Assembly: GCF_009901525.1 (NCBI RefSeq)
Contig: NZ_CP019288.1
Location: 2,199,501-2,263,500, forward strand
DNA length: 64,000 nucleotides
Source of the DNA: Kordia antarctica
GTDB lineage: Bacteria > Bacteroidota > Bacteroidia > Flavobacteriales > Flavobacteriaceae
Direction: 5' to 3'
The first letter of the stretch is position 1. Each line of letters starts with the position of its first letter. A model generated the notes under the pieces. It had not been told where the DNA came from, made no database searches, and saw nothing but the letters and a program-made list of their open reading frames with translations. Below are positions 52,552-62,650 of this stretch, one piece after another. A program made the translations under genes and the position numbers.

Positions 52552-54000
52552 ATGAAAAAAATCGTTTTTATATTGCTTTTACTACCAGTATTGGCAATAA
52601 GTCAGAAAATAAAGATTAAGAAAAATAAGATTCTTTTTGATAAGAAAGAAGTTGCCATTTTTGAAGATGGAGACGAAAGAAACAAGTATACGTTTAAGTA
52701 TTTGTCAGGCGAAAAAGCATTTGATGCAGCCTACAAAGCCATTTCGGTTTCAGCTATCCAAGATCATCAATATGTAGAAATGACTTCTGCGGATGGAAAG
52801 AAAACGGAGATTCCATATGAAATTTTACAAACATCATTTAGTTCAAAGAAAATTATTATTCGGTTGTTAAGTCAGAAGTATAATATGATTGATGCTAACG
52901 GAATTAATAAAGAAGCTGTTGCTGCCTTTTTTGCTGAAGAACGTGAATCTATTAGCGAAAAATATATGCAAGCTGCTGCCGCTGCGAAGTTAGAAGCTGA
53001 TGAGCGTAAACAAACTGTTGGACGTTACAAACCGTATGTAAAACCTAACGGAACGATTACTTTTGGAGGTTCGCAAGGAACAAAAATTGTTGGAAAAGTA
53101 TATTATTCAGCTTCTGAGAAAGCATACGCTATTACTGATTTGGATGGAATTAAAGTCGCTACTGCGGAAGAATCTCGCAAAATGGGTTCTACAGCTGCGG
53201 TTGTAAAAACATATACTGATGAAACGTTTGAGTTTGACGAAGGTTCTAAAACCATGTTTACAGGTCGTTTTTCAAGAACTTTTGGACAGTTATTTGTAGA
53301 AAGTATGGTTGGGCGCGGATATGTTTTTGGGCGTCAAGCGAAGAAACAGAAGAGTGAATTACACAAAGAAAAAGTAAAGATTGCGAAGGAAAATAGCGTG
53401 AATTTATACGGCGTTTCTGGAAGTGTAACAGATAAGAAAGGAAAGAAATACGATGGAACTGTGTATGTAGTTTTTGAGAAATTAGAACTTGAACCTGGAC
53501 AACAAGTTGCTGGTTTACATGATATGAATTCTATTGATAATTTCGGGAAAGATATTAGTATTCGCTATGAAAATGATAAAGGAAGAACACGTATTAAGAA
53601 GTTTTCTGCGAAAGATGGAATTTCGTTTACAGCAATGGATGAAGGTGTTGAAAAGACATTTCACGGAATGAAAACGAAAGGAAATGCATTGAAGAAATTA
53701 TCAAATGCTACGAATTTCGGATTTAATAATTCGTATTTCTACGAAGAGATTTACGAAGAAAATGGACATATGCTTTTGGTAAAACCTGGAGAAGAAGGAA
53801 CATATGTTATTAAAGTGAAAGACGAGAAATCTGGTTTTATGATTGATGATCGTAACAACGAAAAGATTTCAAAAGCTTTAGCAAAGTATTTAGGAAAGTG
53901 CAAACAAGTTGCGAGCGATTTGAAAGCTGGCGAATTTGATGTAAACAATGAAGAAAACTTGAAGCAAATTATTCAAGAATATAATGATTGTGGAAAGTGA
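52552..54000 (+). CDS. Secreted protein of unknown function
   Basis: A signal peptide covers about residues 1-18 (IVFILLLLPVLAISQ). The start at 52552 is chosen over an upstream ATG at 52492 that lies before the candidate promoter. The mature 460 residues hold an alanine-rich helical segment near 130-150 and two similar beta segments: TITFGGSQGTKIVGKVYYSA near 165, and NLYGVSGSVTDKKGKKYDGT near 285. These may be repeats of one fold. The C-terminus is helical with two Cys. No family is recognised. A strong terminator follows. Confidence 0.7.
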   Translation: MKKIVFILLLLPVLAISQKIKIKKNKILFDKKEVAIFEDGDERNKYTFKYLSGEKAFDAAYKAISVSAIQDHQYVEMTSADGKKTEIPYEILQTSFSSKKIIIRLLSQKYNMIDANGINKEAVAAFFAEERESISEKYMQAAAAAKLEADERKQTVGRYKPYVKPNGTITFGGSQGTKIVGKVYYSASEKAYAITDLDGIKVATAEESRKMGSTAAVVKTYTDETFEFDEGSKTMFTGRFSRTFGQLFVESMVGRGYVFGRQAKKQKSELHKEKVKIAKENSVNLYGVSGSVTDKKGKKYDGTVYVVFEKLELEPGQQVAGLHDMNSIDNFGKDISIRYENDKGRTRIKKFSAKDGISFTAMDEGVEKTFHGMKTKGNALKKLSNATNFGFNNSYFYEEIYEENGHMLLVKPGEEGTYVIKVKDEKSGFMIDDRNNEKISKALAKYLGKCKQVASDLKAGEFDVNNEENLKQIIQEYNDCGK

Positions 54001-54059
54001 TTTTTTGATTGAAAGATTGAAAAATTAAAAGATTGAAAAACTCAATAATTGAGAAATAT

Positions 54060-54095
54060 AAAAGCCTAAGAAATAATTTTCTTAGGCTTTTTTCA
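54060..54095 (+). terminator. Strong intrinsic terminator
   Basis: AAAAGCCTAAGAAA pairs with the exact complement around a 3-5-nt loop, then a T-run. It serves the secreted-protein gene and is symmetrical enough to work in reverse. Confidence 0.9.
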
Positions 54096-54217
54096 TTTCG
54101 ACTAGTTCCATGTGTTTTGTTTCGTCAAGCTCAGAATGACGTTGAAAGCATCCTATTTTGACTCCGATCAATGTACTTTTGTTAATGTTTTCAAGTACGT
54201 TGAGCGGAGTCGAAACG

Positions 54218-55153
54218 TTATTTTTTCGGTAAGAAAACCTCAGCCATCATACAACGTGCGCTTCCGCCGCCGCAAGTTTCGATGGTTTCTAACGAACTTG
54301 ATAGTATTTTGCAATGCTTTTCAATCGCTTTTATTTGACTTTCAGTTAATGATTTGTATGCTGCCGCACTCATGATTAGAAAAAGCTCATCGTTTGTTCC
54401 TTTTACTTGCAACATGTTTCCAGCAAAGCTAGTTACTTGTTCTTCCGTGATAATAATGAGTTCTTTTCCATCTTCTTTGAGATGTTTTTTTACGTTTTTA
54501 CGTTCTTTTTTATCATCAATACATTCTAAACAAATGACTGCAAATGTTTCTGCCAAACACATCATTACATTCGTATGATAGATTGCTTTTCGTTCGCCAT
54601 CAACAGTTTGATTCGCCGTAAAAACTATTGGTGTATATTCAAAATCTTCACAGAATTCTATGAATAATTCTTCATCAGCTCTTGGCGATAATGCACAATA
54701 GGCTTTTCTGTTTACTCTGTCTAACGCAATACTTCCTGTTCCTTCTAAGAAAACTTCTTCATCTTCAGCAGCTGTGTAATCGATAACATTTTCAATTACA
54801 AAACCTTGTTTTTCTAGTTCAACTAAAATATCTTCTCTGCGTTCGTGACGACGATTTTCAGCAAACATTGGATATAAACCTACGTTTCCGTTTTCGTGAA
54901 ACGAAATCCAATTATTTGGAAATATTGAATCTGGTGTATCTGGTTCTTCTCTATCTTGAATGACGATGACATGTACGCCAATTCCTTTTAGTTTTTCTAC
55001 ATACGCGTCAAATTCTCGTTGTGCTTTTATCTGAACTGTTTCTGGCATTACACCATCTAGTTCTTCTTGGTAATAGTTATTTACCGCCGTTTGTTCGTTC
55101 ATGCGAAACGCAATCGGACGAACCATAAGTATGGCATTAGTCGTTTGTTGCAT
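54218..55153 (-). CDS. ctlX: Citrulline utilisation hydrolase, CtlX-type
   Basis: Member of the guanidino-group-modifying (pentein) superfamily, assigned to CtlX. Visible marks are MVRPIAFRMNEQTAVNN at the start, IFPNNWISFHENGNVGLYP, a catalytic His in AIYHTNVMMCLAETFAVICL, and the C-terminal catalytic Cys in GGGSARCMMAEVFLP. 311 residues is standard. A DDAH-like gene of the same fold superfamily lies two genes upstream on the same strand, so the pair probably handles arginine- or citrulline-related compounds. Confidence 0.92.
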   Translation of the reverse strand: MQQTTNAILMVRPIAFRMNEQTAVNNYYQEELDGVMPETVQIKAQREFDAYVEKLKGIGVHVIVIQDREEPDTPDSIFPNNWISFHENGNVGLYPMFAENRRHERREDILVELEKQGFVIENVIDYTAAEDEEVFLEGTGSIALDRVNRKAYCALSPRADEELFIEFCEDFEYTPIVFTANQTVDGERKAIYHTNVMMCLAETFAVICLECIDDKKERKNVKKHLKEDGKELIIITEEQVTSFAGNMLQVKGTNDELFLIMSAAAYKSLTESQIKAIEKHCKILSSSLETIETCGGGSARCMMAEVFLPKK

Positions 55154-55252
55154 TGTTAATTTTTGTTAGTGCTTTTTAAAGTCCTAAAACTACGTAAAAA
55201 CTAAGATAGTTTGTTATAATTTTTGAAAAGGATTTTTCGATTTTCATCGAAT

Positions 55253-56065
55253 TTATAATTGATACGTAAAACCTAGATGATACGCAAATCCTTTAAATAC
55301 ATTTCTTCCAGAAATCACATATGATGGCGCTACATAGATTCCTGATTTTTTAGAGAGCGAAAAGTGATATGTTCCGCCAATTTTATGATAGTTTGCTCCA
55401 AGACGTCTAAAATCTTGAGGTCTTGGTGTTCCTCGATAATCTATTCCGCCAAAAGCATATTGAAAGTCATACCAAAAATCAAAATAACTTTTCGAACTTG
55501 CTTTTCCGAGTCTGATTGTCACAGGAAGACTATTAGGAACTGGCGCAAATTTATAAGAGAATCCACTTTGTAGATTTATAAACCAGCCAGATTGTTTTTG
55601 ATAATGTAGTAATGCGCGGAAATCTAAGATTTTAGCTTGCTGTCCTAAATCATTTAAACCTCCAATGTTATAATCAGTTAAATTAAAGGAAAATCCAGTT
55701 GCTAAAGAAAGTTCCAATTTATCTTTTTTCCATTCCTTTTGCAATAGTTTATATTTTAGAAAAAACTGTGCATCTTGAAATCCATTTTCTTTATTGCTTG
55801 ATAAATAAGGTATGGAAGCTTGTATATTTAGTCGATTATTTATTCCATAGATTCCAAATAATGAAACACTGTACAGGCTTCTGCTTAAGTCGCTTTTTTC
55901 TCTTCCTATGAAGTAATTTTTAGAGTCTTCAAATCCTAAACCAACAACGACTATTGCATCTCCTTTTTCACTGTAAAATCCACTAATAGGACCTTGAGCA
56001 ATTCCATTGTAAGAATTACAGAAAATAAGTAGTAAGCTACTAATTTTTAAAAAATATTTCCACAT
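55253..56065 (-). CDS. Outer-membrane beta-barrel-like protein
   Basis: A signal peptide spans about residues 1-23 (SLLLIFCNSYNGIAQ). The rest alternates hydrophobic and polar residues with aromatic girdle residues (SLFGIYGINNRLNIQASIPY, FFLKYKLL, LSLATGFSFNLTDY, WFINLQSGFSYKFAP). It ends in a short aromatic strand (YHLGFTYQL), so a small barrel of 8-12 strands is likely. 270 residues. It lies between ctlX and the DDAH-like gene on the same strand, and could transport their substrates (inference). Confidence 0.65.
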   Translation of the reverse strand: MWKYFLKISSLLLIFCNSYNGIAQGPISGFYSEKGDAIVVVGLGFEDSKNYFIGREKSDLSRSLYSVSLFGIYGINNRLNIQASIPYLSSNKENGFQDAQFFLKYKLLQKEWKKDKLELSLATGFSFNLTDYNIGGLNDLGQQAKILDFRALLHYQKQSGWFINLQSGFSYKFAPVPNSLPVTIRLGKASSKSYFDFWYDFQYAFGGIDYRGTPRPQDFRRLGANYHKIGGTYHFSLSKKSGIYVAPSYVISGRNVFKGFAYHLGFTYQL

Positions 56066-56109
56066 AGACTGTTTTTTATATGTTAGTCTGCGGATTTAAA
56101 GAAAACTTA

Positions 56110-57024
56110 CTATTCTCTGATTAATGGCATTGTACTACAACGTAATAATCCTTCTTGCTTAGCAATTTGTGAATACGGAACTTTCTCAACCGTAAAACCT
56201 TGTGCTTCTAGCCATGTGTTTAAGCGTGTAAAGTTTTGTTCTGAAATGACAACTGTTGGCGAAATCGAGAATATGTTACTATTCATATTATACATTTCGT
56301 CTTTCGTGATTTCGAAAATGTTTTCTTTCCCAAATAAATCAACCAACCATTCGTATTCTTCTTCTATTAGGAATCCGTTTTTGTGTAAGATTGCTTTGTT
56401 TTTTCCAACAGGTTGAAAACAACAATCTAGGTGTAATGCATTTTCTTTTGGTTCTGTATTTGATTTACGAAGTTCGAATGATTTTACTGTTTTGTCTGGA
56501 AATAATTCTTGCAATGCAATGACAGCATCTATATTTGTACGTGCAGTAATGTAGTCTGAATAGTCTTCGCCTGAATAAGTTCCGACAAAAATATAATCGC
56601 CATGAGGCATTACATCGCCACCTTCTACATGAACTTCTTCTGGCAACGTAATTATATTTTCAGGATTGATTTGATTGATTACATGTTGAATTGCTTCTAT
56701 TTCGCGATCACGATCTGGTAATATGTTAGATGTGATAAATTTATCTTCTATGACAAAAGCGATATCTCTTGAGAATATTTGATTGTAATCTTTGATGATT
56801 TTCGGACGAAATACTTTGACATTGTGTTTTTCAAAGATTGCAGCAACAGCTTCCATTTCGGGAATCATATCTTTTTCTAACGGATATGTTCCTGCCAACA
56901 CATGTAGTTTTGATTTTGGATCGTAACAGTCTTCAGCTTTTGGAATAGGTCCGCAACTTTCCGCTGTTCCTAAAACAACTGCCCGTAATTGAGAAGTTTC
57001 ATCGTTTATGTATAGTTCTAACAT
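56110..57024 (-). CDS. Dimethylarginine dimethylaminohydrolase-like / amidinotransferase family protein
   Basis: Pentein-fold enzyme acting on a guanidino or ureido compound. Motifs include FSRDIAFVIEDKFITSN near residues 90-106, the acidic site VHVEGGDVMPHGDYIFVG, a catalytic His in ENALHLDCCFQPVG, and the catalytic Cys in GLLRCSTMPLIRE at the C-terminus. 304 residues. Family members include arginine deiminases and amidinotransferases; the exact reaction cannot be told from sequence. It is followed by the barrel protein and ctlX. Confidence 0.88.
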   Translation of the reverse strand: MLELYINDETSQLRAVVLGTAESCGPIPKAEDCYDPKSKLHVLAGTYPLEKDMIPEMEAVAAIFEKHNVKVFRPKIIKDYNQIFSRDIAFVIEDKFITSNILPDRDREIEAIQHVINQINPENIITLPEEVHVEGGDVMPHGDYIFVGTYSGEDYSDYITARTNIDAVIALQELFPDKTVKSFELRKSNTEPKENALHLDCCFQPVGKNKAILHKNGFLIEEEYEWLVDLFGKENIFEITKDEMYNMNSNIFSISPTVVISEQNFTRLNTWLEAQGFTVEKVPYSQIAKQEGLLRCSTMPLIRE

Positions 57025-57044
57025 GCAATTCGGGTATATAGTAA

Positions 57045-57078
57045 AAAAGCTTCATAACGTTGAGTCTATGAAGCTTTT
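57045..57078 (-). terminator. Intrinsic terminator of gltA
   Basis: A perfect 12-bp stem AAAAGCTTCATA (57045-57056) with 57067-57078; T-tract on the reverse strand. Confidence 0.85.
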
Positions 57079-57095
57079 CAATTTTGTTTTAAGTA

Positions 57096-58385
57096 TTATC
57101 TGTCAGAGATTTTAGAAAATTCTCTGTGATTTTCTCCTATGTAAACTTGGCGTGGACGACCAATTGGTTCTTTGCGCAAACGCATTTCTCTCCATTGTGC
57201 AATCCATCCAGGTAAACGTCCTAAAGCGAACATTACTGTAAACATTTCTGTTGGAATTCCCATTCCTCTGTAAATGATTCCAGAGTAGAAATCCACGTTT
57301 GGATATAGTTTTCTGTCTACAAAGTATGAGTCTTCTAACGCTTCTTTTTCTAATCCTTTTGCAATGTCTAAGATTGGATCTTCTACTCCTAAGTCAGCTA
57401 ATACTTCATCGGCTGCTTTTTTGATAATGGTTGCTCTTGGATCAAAGTTTTTGTAAACTCTGTGTCCGAATCCCATTAAACGGAAAGAATCACTTTTATC
57501 TTTTGCTTTCGCCATGTATTTTTTAGTGTCTCCACCATCTTCACGAATTCCTTCTAACATTTCCAATACGGCTTGGTTTGCACCTCCGTGTAATGGTCCC
57601 CAAAGTGCTGAGATTCCAGCAGCAAGTGAAGCAAATAATCCAGCGTGAGACGAACCTACCATACGAACTGTAGATGTTGAACAGTTTTGCTCGTGATCTG
57701 CATGTAAGATTAGTAATTTGTCTAATGCATTTACAACTATTGGATTTAGTTTGTATTCTTCATGCGGCTTCTTGAACATCATTTGCAATATGTTTTCTAC
57801 ATATCCTAATGATGAATTTCCATAATCTAATGGTAAGCCTTGTTTTTTACGCATTGCCCAAGCTACTAATACAGGGAATTTTCCAAGTATTTTTACGATG
57901 GCATTATACATTTCTTCTTCCGAATCAACATTTACTGATGATGGATTGAACGCTGTTAATGCGCTAGTTAGTGAAGCCAACACGCCCATTGGATGTGCTG
58001 TTTTTGGAAACGCGTCTATTATTTTTTTGATATCATCATCAACAATAGATTGCGCTTTGATGTCTTTATGGAATTTTGCCAGTTGCTTTGAAGTTGGCAA
58101 TTCTCCAAAGATTAATAAGTAAGCAACCTCTAAAAAGTCTGCTTTTTCAGCTAAGTCTTCAATAGCATATCCTCTGTAACGGAGAATACCTTTTTCTCCA
58201 TCTAAAAATGTAATCGCACTTTCACAAGAACCTGTATTTTTATATCCAGGATCAATGGTAATAACTCCATTTGTTGATCCTCTTAAATTTTTGATGTCAA
58301 TAGCGATTTCATTTTCTGTACCTTCAATTACAGGGAACTCATATTTCTCACCATTGATTTCTAACTTAGCTATTTTCTCTGACAT
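57096..58385 (-). CDS. gltA: Citrate synthase
   Basis: Condenses acetyl-CoA and oxaloacetate in the first step of the TCA cycle. The catalytic residues are visible in HADHEQNCSTSTVRMVGSSH, GPLHGGANQAVLEML and MGFGHRVYKNFDPRA. The N-terminal segment shows the beta-rich extension of type II enzymes (KLEINGEKYEFPVIEG). 429 residues is standard. A 14-bp word, TTTCGTAAATTAGC on the reverse strand, lies 34 bp upstream of the start and recurs before eno. Confidence 0.97.
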   Translation of the reverse strand: MSEKIAKLEINGEKYEFPVIEGTENEIAIDIKNLRGSTNGVITIDPGYKNTGSCESAITFLDGEKGILRYRGYAIEDLAEKADFLEVAYLLIFGELPTSKQLAKFHKDIKAQSIVDDDIKKIIDAFPKTAHPMGVLASLTSALTAFNPSSVNVDSEEEMYNAIVKILGKFPVLVAWAMRKKQGLPLDYGNSSLGYVENILQMMFKKPHEEYKLNPIVVNALDKLLILHADHEQNCSTSTVRMVGSSHAGLFASLAAGISALWGPLHGGANQAVLEMLEGIREDGGDTKKYMAKAKDKSDSFRLMGFGHRVYKNFDPRATIIKKAADEVLADLGVEDPILDIAKGLEKEALEDSYFVDRKLYPNVDFYSGIIYRGMGIPTEMFTVMFALGRLPGWIAQWREMRLRKEPIGRPRQVYIGENHREFSKISDR

Positions 58386-58418
58386 ATTTTTATAGAATTT
58401 TTATTTTTTGTTTCAATT

Positions 58419-58432
58419 GCTAATTTACGAAA
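58419..58432 (-). promoter_or_regulatory. 14-bp promoter-region word shared with eno
   Basis: Reverse-strand TTTCGTAAATTAGC, identical at 61805-61818 upstream of eno and at a similar distance from the start codon. The left part resembles a TTCG-type -7 box, so it may be a promoter plus transcription start region. Confidence 0.4.
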
Positions 58433-58508
58433 TATGTAGCGATTTATGAATAGACTTGACAAAGGATTTTATAATTGAGATATTGCTAAAATCTATGGCA
58501 ATTAAAAA

Positions 58509-58535
58509 GCGATTCGTATGAATTTGACAATCGCT
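58509..58535 (-). terminator. Intrinsic terminator of the DUF350 gene
   Basis: AGCGATT (58509-58515) with AATCGCT (58529-58535), followed by TTTTT on the reverse strand. Confidence 0.65.
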
Positions 58536-58576
58536 CATTGCGTTAAAGTATTATAAAACAATCCTATTATACTGAT

Positions 58577-59095
58577 TTATGTGTATTCTAAAACCGTTGG
58601 TTGTGGCAAGAAGAGTTCGATTAAGAATACGAGACTGTCTCTAGAAATCATCGTGATTGTGATTAGAATTGTTGTGAGTAAAATCGCGACAGCTAAATTA
58701 TTCTTTTTTAATTCTGCAACTTCATCCACATGCTTTGTTAATGATTTTGCCAACATAAAAGAACTGAAGTGAATTAATCCGGCTAACAAGAATCCTGCAA
58801 ATAGTGATAGCGACGAATATTTTAAGATTTCAACGAATAGGTTTTCTTTCGCATGAATTTTCAACATTTCTATCGCACTGATGATTGACGGAATGATTCC
58901 GCTGAGCAAATATCCTGTACTAAAGATGATTCCTGAAAAGAAGATACTTAATGCCAAATTGGAGTCATTTAGATTTTCTTCTTTTAGCTTAAATATTCTG
59001 ATCAATATTTTATACGAAATAAAGAATATGATAATGGCAAGTACTATTGATAGTACCATTTGACTTAATGCTAGATAGAATATGTCTGTTTTCAT
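58577..59095 (-). CDS. DUF350 family membrane protein
   Basis: Integral membrane protein with five hydrophobic helices over 172 residues: about 8-30, 45-72, 88-110, 113-120 and 132-165. The DUF350 pattern appears in NLNDSNLALSIFFSGIIFST and again in LKKNNLAVAILLTTILITIT, consistent with two tandem repeats of the domain. Function unknown. It starts 12 bp after the stop of the transglutaminase-like membrane-protein gene, so the two are co-transcribed; such small membrane proteins often accompany transglutaminase-like genes (inference). Confidence 0.72.
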   Translation of the reverse strand: MKTDIFYLALSQMVLSIVLAIIIFFISYKILIRIFKLKEENLNDSNLALSIFFSGIIFSTGYLLSGIIPSIISAIEMLKIHAKENLFVEILKYSSLSLFAGFLLAGLIHFSSFMLAKSLTKHVDEVAELKKNNLAVAILLTTILITITMISRDSLVFLIELFLPQPTVLEYT

Positions 59096-59107
59096 AAGAT
59101 TGTTTTT

Positions 59108-60151
59108 TTAGTTGACTAATACAAAATCCCAATATTGTAAGCTTGAAACGTCTTTTGGTAAATATCCAATTGGACATCCTTTTGCAGTAGTTTCTACGAA
59201 ATAATATTTTTTTCTGTTGTGTGTTTTATATTTTCCTCGTGCTGGCAAGTTGATTCCTAACACAGAGTGTTTGTATTGATCGCTGTTTAAAATGGCTACA
59301 TCATAGTTGAATTTTGCCAAGAGTACAAATAGTAATACAGTTCGTGAATCGCAATCACCTTTGAGGTTTGTACCAAATTCTGCGGGCGCAAATATTCCGA
59401 GTCGCACATTTCCGACACATGGATAATCTTCGTTTCCGTCGCACGGCGTTGATTTTATATAATTGTATTGTATGTTTTGAATGCTTGTGATGATGAATTC
59501 GGCAAACTTTTTACGACCCATTTTTTTGTCTTGCTGAATTTTACTGAACGACGTATATAAGTGTTCTAACAATGGCTTATCATGATCTGCCATGTGTTTG
59601 TAAAATTTTCCCCAAGTGAAGTCGCGTGTATATGTGTAACCTTCTCGATTTACTTTCGATTTTTGCACGCTGTTTTCGGCAATTTTGAAGTTCATTCGAT
59701 ACCAATCGCCATCAAAATCTTTCCAATATTGCTTATTAATGATGTATCTGATAACTTCGTCGCCTTCCGTAGTTGTAATGATTTCTGTTTTGGATGATTC
59801 GTCGTCGGTAACAGTTGTTTCTTCTTTTTCATATCCTGCATTTTTCATCAGAATCGTCATGATAACAGAGAATAGTACTAATACAGCAATGGTTCGCAAT
59901 ACGTCGAAAAATACGCTTTTGAAAGCATCTTTGTTGGATACAGATTTTCGTACTACTTTTTTCCAGAGATATCTTAATATAAAAAAACCGCTGACAGCCA
60001 CTACTAATAGCGATATACCTTCAATTTTGACTTCACTACCTAAGAAAATTAGAATGATTAGTAAAAAACCTGTAGCAATAAGCGCCAAACAACCCGAAAA
60101 GAATCGTTGAAAGGCAACTACACAACCATGTGGTTTTTTTTGTTCTATCAT
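59108..60151 (-). CDS. Membrane-anchored transglutaminase-like protein
   Basis: Inner-membrane protein with a cysteine-protease-like extracytoplasmic domain. Hydrophobic helices lie near residues 18-38, 46-64 and 86-102. The C-terminal domain has the catalytic triad order of transglutaminase folds: Cys267 in LKGDCDSRTVLLFVLL, His295 in YKHSVLGINLP and Glu320 in YYFVETTAKGCPIGYLP. Before it, two more Cys (CDGNEDYPC) could be structural. 347 residues. The substrate is unknown. It shares an operon with the DUF350 gene. Confidence 0.78.
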   Translation of the reverse strand: MIEQKKPHGCVVAFQRFFSGCLALIATGFLLIILIFLGSEVKIEGISLLVVAVSGFFILRYLWKKVVRKSVSNKDAFKSVFFDVLRTIAVLVLFSVIMTILMKNAGYEKEETTVTDDESSKTEIITTTEGDEVIRYIINKQYWKDFDGDWYRMNFKIAENSVQKSKVNREGYTYTRDFTWGKFYKHMADHDKPLLEHLYTSFSKIQQDKKMGRKKFAEFIITSIQNIQYNYIKSTPCDGNEDYPCVGNVRLGIFAPAEFGTNLKGDCDSRTVLLFVLLAKFNYDVAILNSDQYKHSVLGINLPARGKYKTHNRKKYYFVETTAKGCPIGYLPKDVSSLQYWDFVLVN

Positions 60152-60433
60152 GTGATAAAGATACTATCTTTTTTGAATTCTAAAAATACGCAGAGTTGCT
60201 GATTTTTTTAGGTGTTGTTTTAGTCGCTTTGCTTCTTTTCGTTTTTTGTTAATTTGCCTGCACTGAGCGAAGTCGAAGTGTTGATTTGTTGATTCGTTGA
60301 TTTGTGTATTGGAGTGTTTGGAGTATTTACCTCTGACGTGACGAATTTTCTAAGTCCATAAACTAATAAACTCTTCAACTTATAAACTTTTGTGGGTTTT
60401 GGGTTTTGGGTTTTGGGTTTTGGGTTTAACAAA
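60152..60433. other. Spacer with low-complexity text and a G-rich tract
   Basis: No gene. It contains the repeat word 'gcactgagcgaagtcgaagtg' (near 60,260), 'tgttgatttgttgattcgttgatttg' text, and the G-tract at 60394-60424. Confidence 0.5.
60394..60424 (+). repeat. (GGGTTTT)n tract with G-quadruplex potential
   Basis: Five GGG runs at an exact 7-bp period (60394, 60401, 60408, 60415, 60422) separated by TTTT loops. It satisfies the usual G3-N1-7 quadruplex pattern on the + strand and lies 10 bp beyond the eno terminator. Confidence 0.9.
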
Positions 60434-60463
60434 AAAACGAGTTCCTTTGCAGAAACTCGTTTT
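60434..60463 (-). terminator. Intrinsic terminator of eno
   Basis: A perfect 10-bp stem AAAACGAGTT (60434-60443) with 60454-60463 and a T-tract on the reverse strand. Confidence 0.85.
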
Positions 60464-60487
60464 GAATATGTTCTAATTTAAAATGTA

Positions 60488-61818
<1,331 letters not shown>

Positions 61819-61929
61819 CTAACGCTAGTTTTATGTGATTGCACATTGCTTTTACGGATATGTTAGCAATGCGCTATTTTTTCTTCTTTTTAGAGAATGC
61901 GAAAACGTTTTCCCTAGTATATAATGCAA

Positions 61930-62580
61930 CTATTTTTTACTGAATAGCACAATATTTTCTGTTGATTTGAACGCGTACGATAATGGTTTGTTCATAAATG
62001 ACTTTTCAGCATCATAATCTACCAAGGCAGTTGCATTTGGAACTTCTAACTTCCATGAATTAGAAGTTGTCAGTTTCCCTGGAGTAATCATTGCTACTTG
62101 TCCATAGGATTCTGAAATGTCAATCGCAATGGTTGCTTTTCCATTGTTTGCCGCTTCTTGTGCTTTTTGTAATACTTCTTGATCGTTTGCGTTTCCTAGT
62201 TTCGTCCAGGCATCAGATTTTGAAATTGTTGGATAAATGCTATCATACATCACATGTTCACCTTTCGCATCATTAAAATCTGAGATTTGATAAAACTCCG
62301 AAATCATTTTTGTTATGTTGCTTCGGCAATCATTTCTGTCAGCTGAATTTGCTTTGCAATTTTTGAAATATGCAATGGTAATTGATAAGAATTGTTCTTG
62401 AGCCAAAGTCAAATCTTCAGTAGTGACAACAATATTCGCTTCCGCTTTTTCAGCTTCCGTTGTTGCTTCTTGCGTTGTCGTAGTTTTTTCTGTTTCCGTT
62501 AATGGCGTTGAAGGTTTTGTTTCTTCTTTGCAAGAAACCACAAATGCAAACGCTATTAGTAAGGTGATGATTTTATACAT
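61930..62580 (-). CDS. Hypothetical lipoprotein
   Basis: The start at 62580 gives MYKIITLLIAFAFVVSCKEE, a clear lipoprotein signal with Cys17; the frame is open 12 codons further upstream without a reason to use them. A Thr/Glu-rich linker (residues 20-50) leads to a domain of about 165 residues with LTLAQEQFLSITIAYFKNCK, a Cys pair (FKNCKANSADRNDC) and KLTTSNSWKLEVPNATALVD. No family is recognised. It lies between eno and carA on the same strand. Confidence 0.72.
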   Translation of the reverse strand: MYKIITLLIAFAFVVSCKEETKPSTPLTETEKTTTTQEATTEAEKAEANIVVTTEDLTLAQEQFLSITIAYFKNCKANSADRNDCRSNITKMISEFYQISDFNDAKGEHVMYDSIYPTISKSDAWTKLGNANDQEVLQKAQEAANNGKATIAIDISESYGQVAMITPGKLTTSNSWKLEVPNATALVDYDAEKSFMNKPLSYAFKSTENIVLFSKK

Positions 62581-62650
62581 TTTTGTGTTGGTTTTATGTG
62601 TTATACTATTTATCACTTGAATTTACTATAAAAGAAAACAACAAATGGTA

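Noticed and set aside
59685-60110. Forward-strand ORF of 141 codons
   Set aside because: Ser/Thr-rich antisense shadow of the transglutaminase-like gene with no plausible domain.
60394-60424. Linear chromosome telomere
   Set aside because: The tract is internal, only five units long and flanked by housekeeping genes.
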